Assembly: GCF_019049285.1 (NCBI RefSeq)
Contig: NZ_JAGMUL010000173.1
Span: 40,185-102,062, forward strand
DNA length: 61,878 nucleotides
From: Streptomyces sp. AC550_RSS872
GTDB taxonomy: Bacteria; Actinomycetota; Actinomycetes; Streptomycetales; Streptomycetaceae
Reading direction: 5' to 3'
Shown here: positions 12,001 through 18,000 of the stretch, piece after piece
How positions within the stretch are numbered: position 1 is the stretch's first letter
How the letters are laid out: each line of letters opens with the position of its first letter
The notes under the pieces: generated by a model
The model's database searches: none
The model's input: only the letters and a program-made list of their open reading frames with translations
What the model was told of the DNA's origin: nothing
Translations under genes and position numbers: made by a program

Positions 12001-15000
12001 CGCCGCCGAGCGGCTCGCCGACCACCTGGCGGACCACCCGGTCCCGGCCGGCGACCTCGCGTACACCCTGCAACTGGGCCGCGAGCCGATGGCGCACCGC
12101 CTGGCCGTGGTGGCGGACGGGACCGCCGCCCTGCGGGCCGAGCTGACCGCCCACCTCGACGGACGGCCCTCGCGGGTGCGCACCGGTCAGGCGGAGCGCA
12201 CGGCCCCGGGCGCGGCCGCCGCGACCGGTGACCCGGACCGGCTCGCCGACGCCTGGGTGGCCGGCGCCGAGGTGGACTGGACGGCGCTGCACCGGGGTGC
12301 GCGGCGGCGCCGGGTGCACCTGCCCGCCTACCGCTTCGGCGGAACCCGGCACTGGTTCCCCACCGGCACGGTGCCGCGGCAGGCCCCGGCCCCGCTGCAC
12401 CCGACCCTGCTGGACGCCGACCTGTCCACGGGCACCGAGCGGGTGTACGCCAAGACGCTCACCGGCGAGGAGTTCTTCCTCCGCGACCACGTGGTCGGCG
12501 GCGAGATGCTGCTGGCCGGGGTGGCGTACCTGGAGATGGCCCGGCTGGCCGGGGACCTCGCCGAGGGCGGGCCGGTGCGCGGTGTCGACGGCCTGGTGTG
12601 GGCCACGCCGGTCCGGCTGCCCGCCGGAACCTCGCGCCGACTGCTCGTCCGGCTCACCGGCACCTCCTTCGAGGCCGTCACGGCCGGTGAGGACGGGGCC
12701 GCCCATGCCCGGGGCACCCTGCTGTTCGGCGAACCCGGGCCCCGGCCCGCACCGATCGACCTGGCGGCCGTGCGTGCTCGCTGCACCACCGTGAACAGCG
12801 GCGAGAGCTGCTACCAGGCGTTCTCCCGGCTGGGCTTCGACTACGGTCCGAGCTTCCGGGCGGTCGAGGAGATCGCCGTGGGGCAGCGGGAGGCGCTCGC
12901 GCAGCTGCGGCTGCCCGAGCCGCGGCTCGCCGACCGGGACGCGTACGTGTTCCACCCCTCGCTGCTCGACGCGGCGCTCCAGGCCGCGGGCCAACTGGTC
13001 CCCGGCGCGCGGGACTCCGCGCCGTCGCCGGACTACCTGCCGTACTCCCTGGGCTCGGTGCGGCTGTACGGCGAGCTGCCGCAGCAGCCGTACGCCTACG
13101 CCACCCCCAGCGCCCGCCCGCCGGCGGCCGGGACGCTCTGCTTCGACGTCCTGCTGCTCGACCCTTCCGGCGACGTGGTCGCGGCGATCGAGTCCTTCAC
13201 GCTGCGCGCGGTGGGCCCGGCCGCCGGGGCGGACGAGGTGGTCGCGTTCGAACCGGTCTGGCAGGCCGCCCCGGCGGCCGGACACCAGCCGGCCGGCACC
13301 GTCCTGGTCCTGGACGCCGGCCGGGAGGGCCCGGTCGTGGCCGCCGCCCTGACCGCGGCGGGCCTGAGCGCCCGGGTCGTCGCCCCGGGGGCCGGGTTCG
13401 ACCCGGCGGCGGAGATCCGCGCCGCCGGCCCCGGGCCGGTGCACGTCGTCCACCTGGCCGACCCGGACGGTGCCCCCGCCCGGGCGCTGGAGCGCGGCTT
13501 CCACCCGGCCGTGGCGTTCCTGCAAGCCTGGCAGCGGGAACGGCGCGGTGCGCTGCGCTACCTGTACGTGCACCGCGACCCGGCGCACTCGCCGGCCCAC
13601 CCGGCCATGGCCGCGCTGGCCCGCTCAGTGCGCCAGGAACACCCGGCGGTCGACATCGGCGTGCTGGCGGTGGCGGACGGTCCGCTGCCCGAGGCGGTGG
13701 TGGCCGAACTCGCCGAGACCGGCGAGTCCGAGACCAGGGTGAGCGCGGCGGGCCGCAGCCGCCGCGCCTGGCGGCGGGTCGGCCTGCCGGCTGCCGGCGC
13801 GGGCAGCACCTTCCTGGGGGGCGGGGCGCACGTGATCACCGGCGGCACCGGCGCGCTGGGCCTGCTGGTGGCCGAGCACATCGCCGGCGTACGGCGCGCG
13901 GCGGGCGTCACCACGGGCGGGATCGTGCTGGCCGCCCGCACCGCCCCCACGCCGCAGGCCCTGGCCCGGATCGAGGCCATCGGTGCCCGGGTGGTCCGGG
14001 CCGACGTGGCCGAGCCGGCCGACGTGCGGGCCCTGCTCGCCGAGGCCCGGCGCGCGCACGGCACGGTCGGCGGTGTGCTGCACGCGGCCGGAGTGCTGCG
14101 CGACGGCCTGCTGCACGCCAAGCAGCGGGCCGACGCGGAGGCGGTGCTGGCCGCGAAGGTGCACGGCACGGTGCTGCTGGACGAGGAGACCCGGCACGAC
14201 CCGCTCGACTACTTCGTGGCCTTCTCCTCCGCCGCCGCCGCGCTCGGCAACGCCGGCCAGAGCGACTACGCGTTCGCCAACGCCTTCCTCGACCACTTCG
14301 CCGAGCAGCGCGAGGCGCTGCGTCGCGCCGGGCAGCGGCACGGCCGCACCCTGGCGGCGGCCTGGCCGGTGTGGGCCGACGGCGGCATGCACGTCGACGC
14401 CGCCACGCAGGAGTACGCGGCCCGGGTGGCGGGCCTGCGCCCGCTGCGCAGCCGGGCGGCGCTGGAGGGGCTGGAGCGGGCGCTGGCGGACGACCGGCCG
14501 AGGCTGCTGCTCGCCGCCGGAGACCCGGCCCGGATCCTGGCCGCCCTGGGCAGCGGCCCGCGCCCGGTACCCGAGGCCCCGGCCGCTGTGGCCGCTGTGT
14601 CGGCTCCGGCGGTCGCGGCCGATCCGGTGGGCGTGCGGGCGCGGGCGGAGCGGCTGGTGCTGCGGATCACGGCCGAGGAGCTGAAGCTCCCCGAGGCGGA
14701 GATCGTCGTCACCGACCCCTTCGACCACTACGGCGTGGACTCGCTGATCACGCTGAGCGTGACCCGGCGGCTGGAGGATGTCGTCGGACCGCTGTCGAAG
14801 ACCCTGCTGTTCGAGTACGTGACGGTCCGTGAGCTGGCCGAGCACCTGGCCGCCGAGCACCCGGAGGCGTTCACCGCGCCCGAGGCCCGGGAAGCCGCAG
14901 CCGAAGAGGCCCGGCCCGGCCCGGACGGCGCCCCGTCCGCCCCGTCCGCCGCGTCCGCCGCGTCCGCCGCGCCGGCTCTCCCGACCGGTGACGGTGACAT

Positions 15001-18000
15001 CGCGATCATCGGCGTCGCGGGGCGCTACCCGCAGGCCGACGACGTCGAGGAGTTCTGGCGCAACCTGCGCGCCGGGCGGGACAGCGTGGAGGAGGTCCCG
15101 GCCGACCGGTGGCGCCACGAGCGGTTCCACGACGAGCGGAAGTCACTGATCGGCAAGACCTACGGCAAGTGGGGCGGCTTCGTGCGCGGGGCCGACCGCT
15201 TCGACCCGCTGTTCTTCCGGATGTCGCAGATCGAGGCGGAGCACACCGACCCGCAGGAACGCGTGTTCCTGGAAACGGTCTGGCACCTGCTGGAGGACGC
15301 GGGCTACACCCGCGAGGGGCTGCGCGGCTCCCGCACCGGCGTCTTCGTCGGCATGATGTACGGCCAGTACCAGCTGTACGGCGTCCAAGAGGCACTGCGG
15401 GGCGAGGGCCTGCCCCCGCACTCGTCCTACGCCTCGGTGGCCAACCGGGTCTCGTACTTCTACGACTTCACCGGCCCCAGCGTCGCCGTGGACACCATGT
15501 GCTCCTCCGCGCTGGTCACCATCCACCAGGCGTGCCAGGCCATCAGGGCCGGCGACTGCGAGGTCGCCGTCGCCGGCGGCGTCAACATCACCAGCCACCC
15601 GGCCAAGTACCTCCAGCTGGCGTGGCGCGGCTTCCTCGCCGAGGACGGCCGGTGCCGGAGCTTCGGTGCCGGCGGCACCGGCTATGTCCCGGCGGAGGGT
15701 TCGGGCGCGGTCCTGCTGAAGCGGCTGGACGCGGCCGTCGCGGACGGCGACCGGATCCTCGCGGTGGTCAAGTCCTCGGCCGTCAACCACGGCGGTGCGG
15801 GCCGCGGGTTCACCGTGCCCAACCCCCGGGTGCAGGGCGACCTGGTGCGCGCGGCGCTCGACCGGGCCGGCCTGCGCCCGAGCGACTTGGACTACGTCGA
15901 GGCGCACGGCACGGGCACCGAACTGGGTGATCCGGTGGAGATCACCGGGCTGCTGCGGGCCTTCGGGGACGACCTGCCCCAGCGGCTGCCGATCGGTTCG
16001 GTGAAGTCGAACATCGGACACGCCGAGTCGGCGGCCGGCATCGCGTCGGTCACCAAGGTGCTGCTCCAGATGCGGCACGGCGAACTGGCCCCCTCGCTGC
16101 ACGCGCAGGAGCTCAACCCGAACATCGACTTCGCGGGAACGCCGTTCGTGGTCCAGCGCGAGCCGGAGCCGTGGCCGCGCCGGGTCGGCGCGGACGGCGC
16201 CGAGCGGCCCCGGACCGCGGGGGTCAGTGCGTTCGGCGCCGGGGGCACCAACGCGCACGTCATTCTCCAGGAGTACCTGGGAGCCGAGGCTCCGTCCGCC
16301 GCCGCGGCCGGTCCGCAGCTGGCCGTGCTCTCCGCCCGGGACGCGGACCGACTGACGGAACAGGCCCGGCGGCTGGCCGCGCGGCTGCGCGCCGAGGTCG
16401 CCGGGGCGGCTCCGCGAGAGGTCGCCTGGACGTTGCAGTCGGGACGCGAGGCGATGGCCCACCGGCTCGCGGTGGAGTTCGATGACCTGGACCAACTGGC
16501 CGACCGTCTGGATGAGTTCGCCGCCGGCCGGGCGCCGGCCAGGAGCTGGACGGGCGTGGTCGATCCGCGCCGGCCGGCGGAGGGCGTCGCCCTGACGGCT
16601 GATCCGGCCGCGTTCGCCGAAGCCTGGACCACGGGCCGGCGGGTGGACTGGTCCGTGCTGCACGGCGGGCAGAGGCCCGGCCGGGTGTCGCTGCCGGGCT
16701 ACCCCTTCGGCGGCGGGCGGGTCTGGCTCGCGGCCGCGGACGTCGAACTGGCCGCGCTCGGGGCCGCTCCTGCCGGGGTCGTTCCTGCCGGGGTCGCTTC
16801 CACCCCGGCCGTTTCCGCCGCAACCGTATCCGTCGCCCCCGGGGCCGAGGAGCGGCTGCTCACCCGGCAGTGGGTCCCCGCCGGGGCCGCCGCGCGGCTG
16901 GCCCTGCCCGGCCGCACGGCTGTCCTGGCCGTCCCCGGCGCCGAGGCCCTGGCCGCCGCGCTGGCCGCCGCGCTGCCCGGCGCCGAGGTGCTCACCACCG
17001 CCGCGCTCGACGCTGACCTGGCGCTGGCCGGCACCCGCTGGGACCGCTTCGACGCCGTGGTGGACCTGGCGGGGTGCGCCGAGCAGGGGCTGCCAGTGGA
17101 CCGGACCGCGTTCTACACCTGGTGGCGCTGGCTCCAGCGGCTGGTCGACCAGGGTCCGCGTGACCTGCGCGCGCTGCTGGTCTCCCGGGAGACGCCGGCC
17201 GGTGGTGGCGGCGGTGCGGAGCGGGCGGGTCTGTACCGGATGCTTCAGAGCGAGTACCGCCACGTGCGCTCGCGCCACGTCAGCCTGGGCACGTGCCCGG
17301 ACCGGCAGGCGGTCGCCTGGACGCTCGACGAACTCGCCGGTGCCGGGCCGGAGGCCGAGGTGGCCTACCGGGACGGCGTCCGGCACCGGGTGCAGCTGCG
17401 CGAGGTGCCGGACGGCGCGTCGCGCCCGCCGCGTTTCGCGGACGGGCACGTGCTCTGGGTGACCGGCGGCACGCGCGGTCTCGGCCTGCTGACGGCCCGC
17501 CACTTCGTCGCCCGTCACGGGGTGCGCAAGCTGGTCCTCACCGGCCGGGAGGAGCTGCCACCACAGGCCGAGTGGGCCGCGCACGTCGGCGCGGACACCC
17601 GGCTGGGCCGCAAGCTGCGCCCGCTGGCCGAACTCGCCGCCCAGGGCGTGGAACTGGAGGTGCTCGCCGTCGACCTGGAGGACGAGGGTGCGCTGGCCAA
17701 GGCCCTGACCGAGGTCAGGCTGCGACTCGGCCCGGTGGGCGGGGTGGTGCACGCCGCCGGTTTCGTGGACTCCGAGAACCCGGCCTTCGTCCGCAAGCCG
17801 GTGGAGGGTACGGCGCGGGTGATCGGCCCGAAGGTCTTCGGCCTCGACGCGTTGACGCGCGCCTTCCGGGACGAGCCGCTGGCCTTCTTCGTCCTGTACT
17901 CATCGGTCACCGCCGCGGTGCCCCGGCTGGCGGTCGGGCAGAGCGACTACGCGCTGGCCAACGCCTACCTGGACGCGGTGGCCGAGGAGCGTCGGTACGG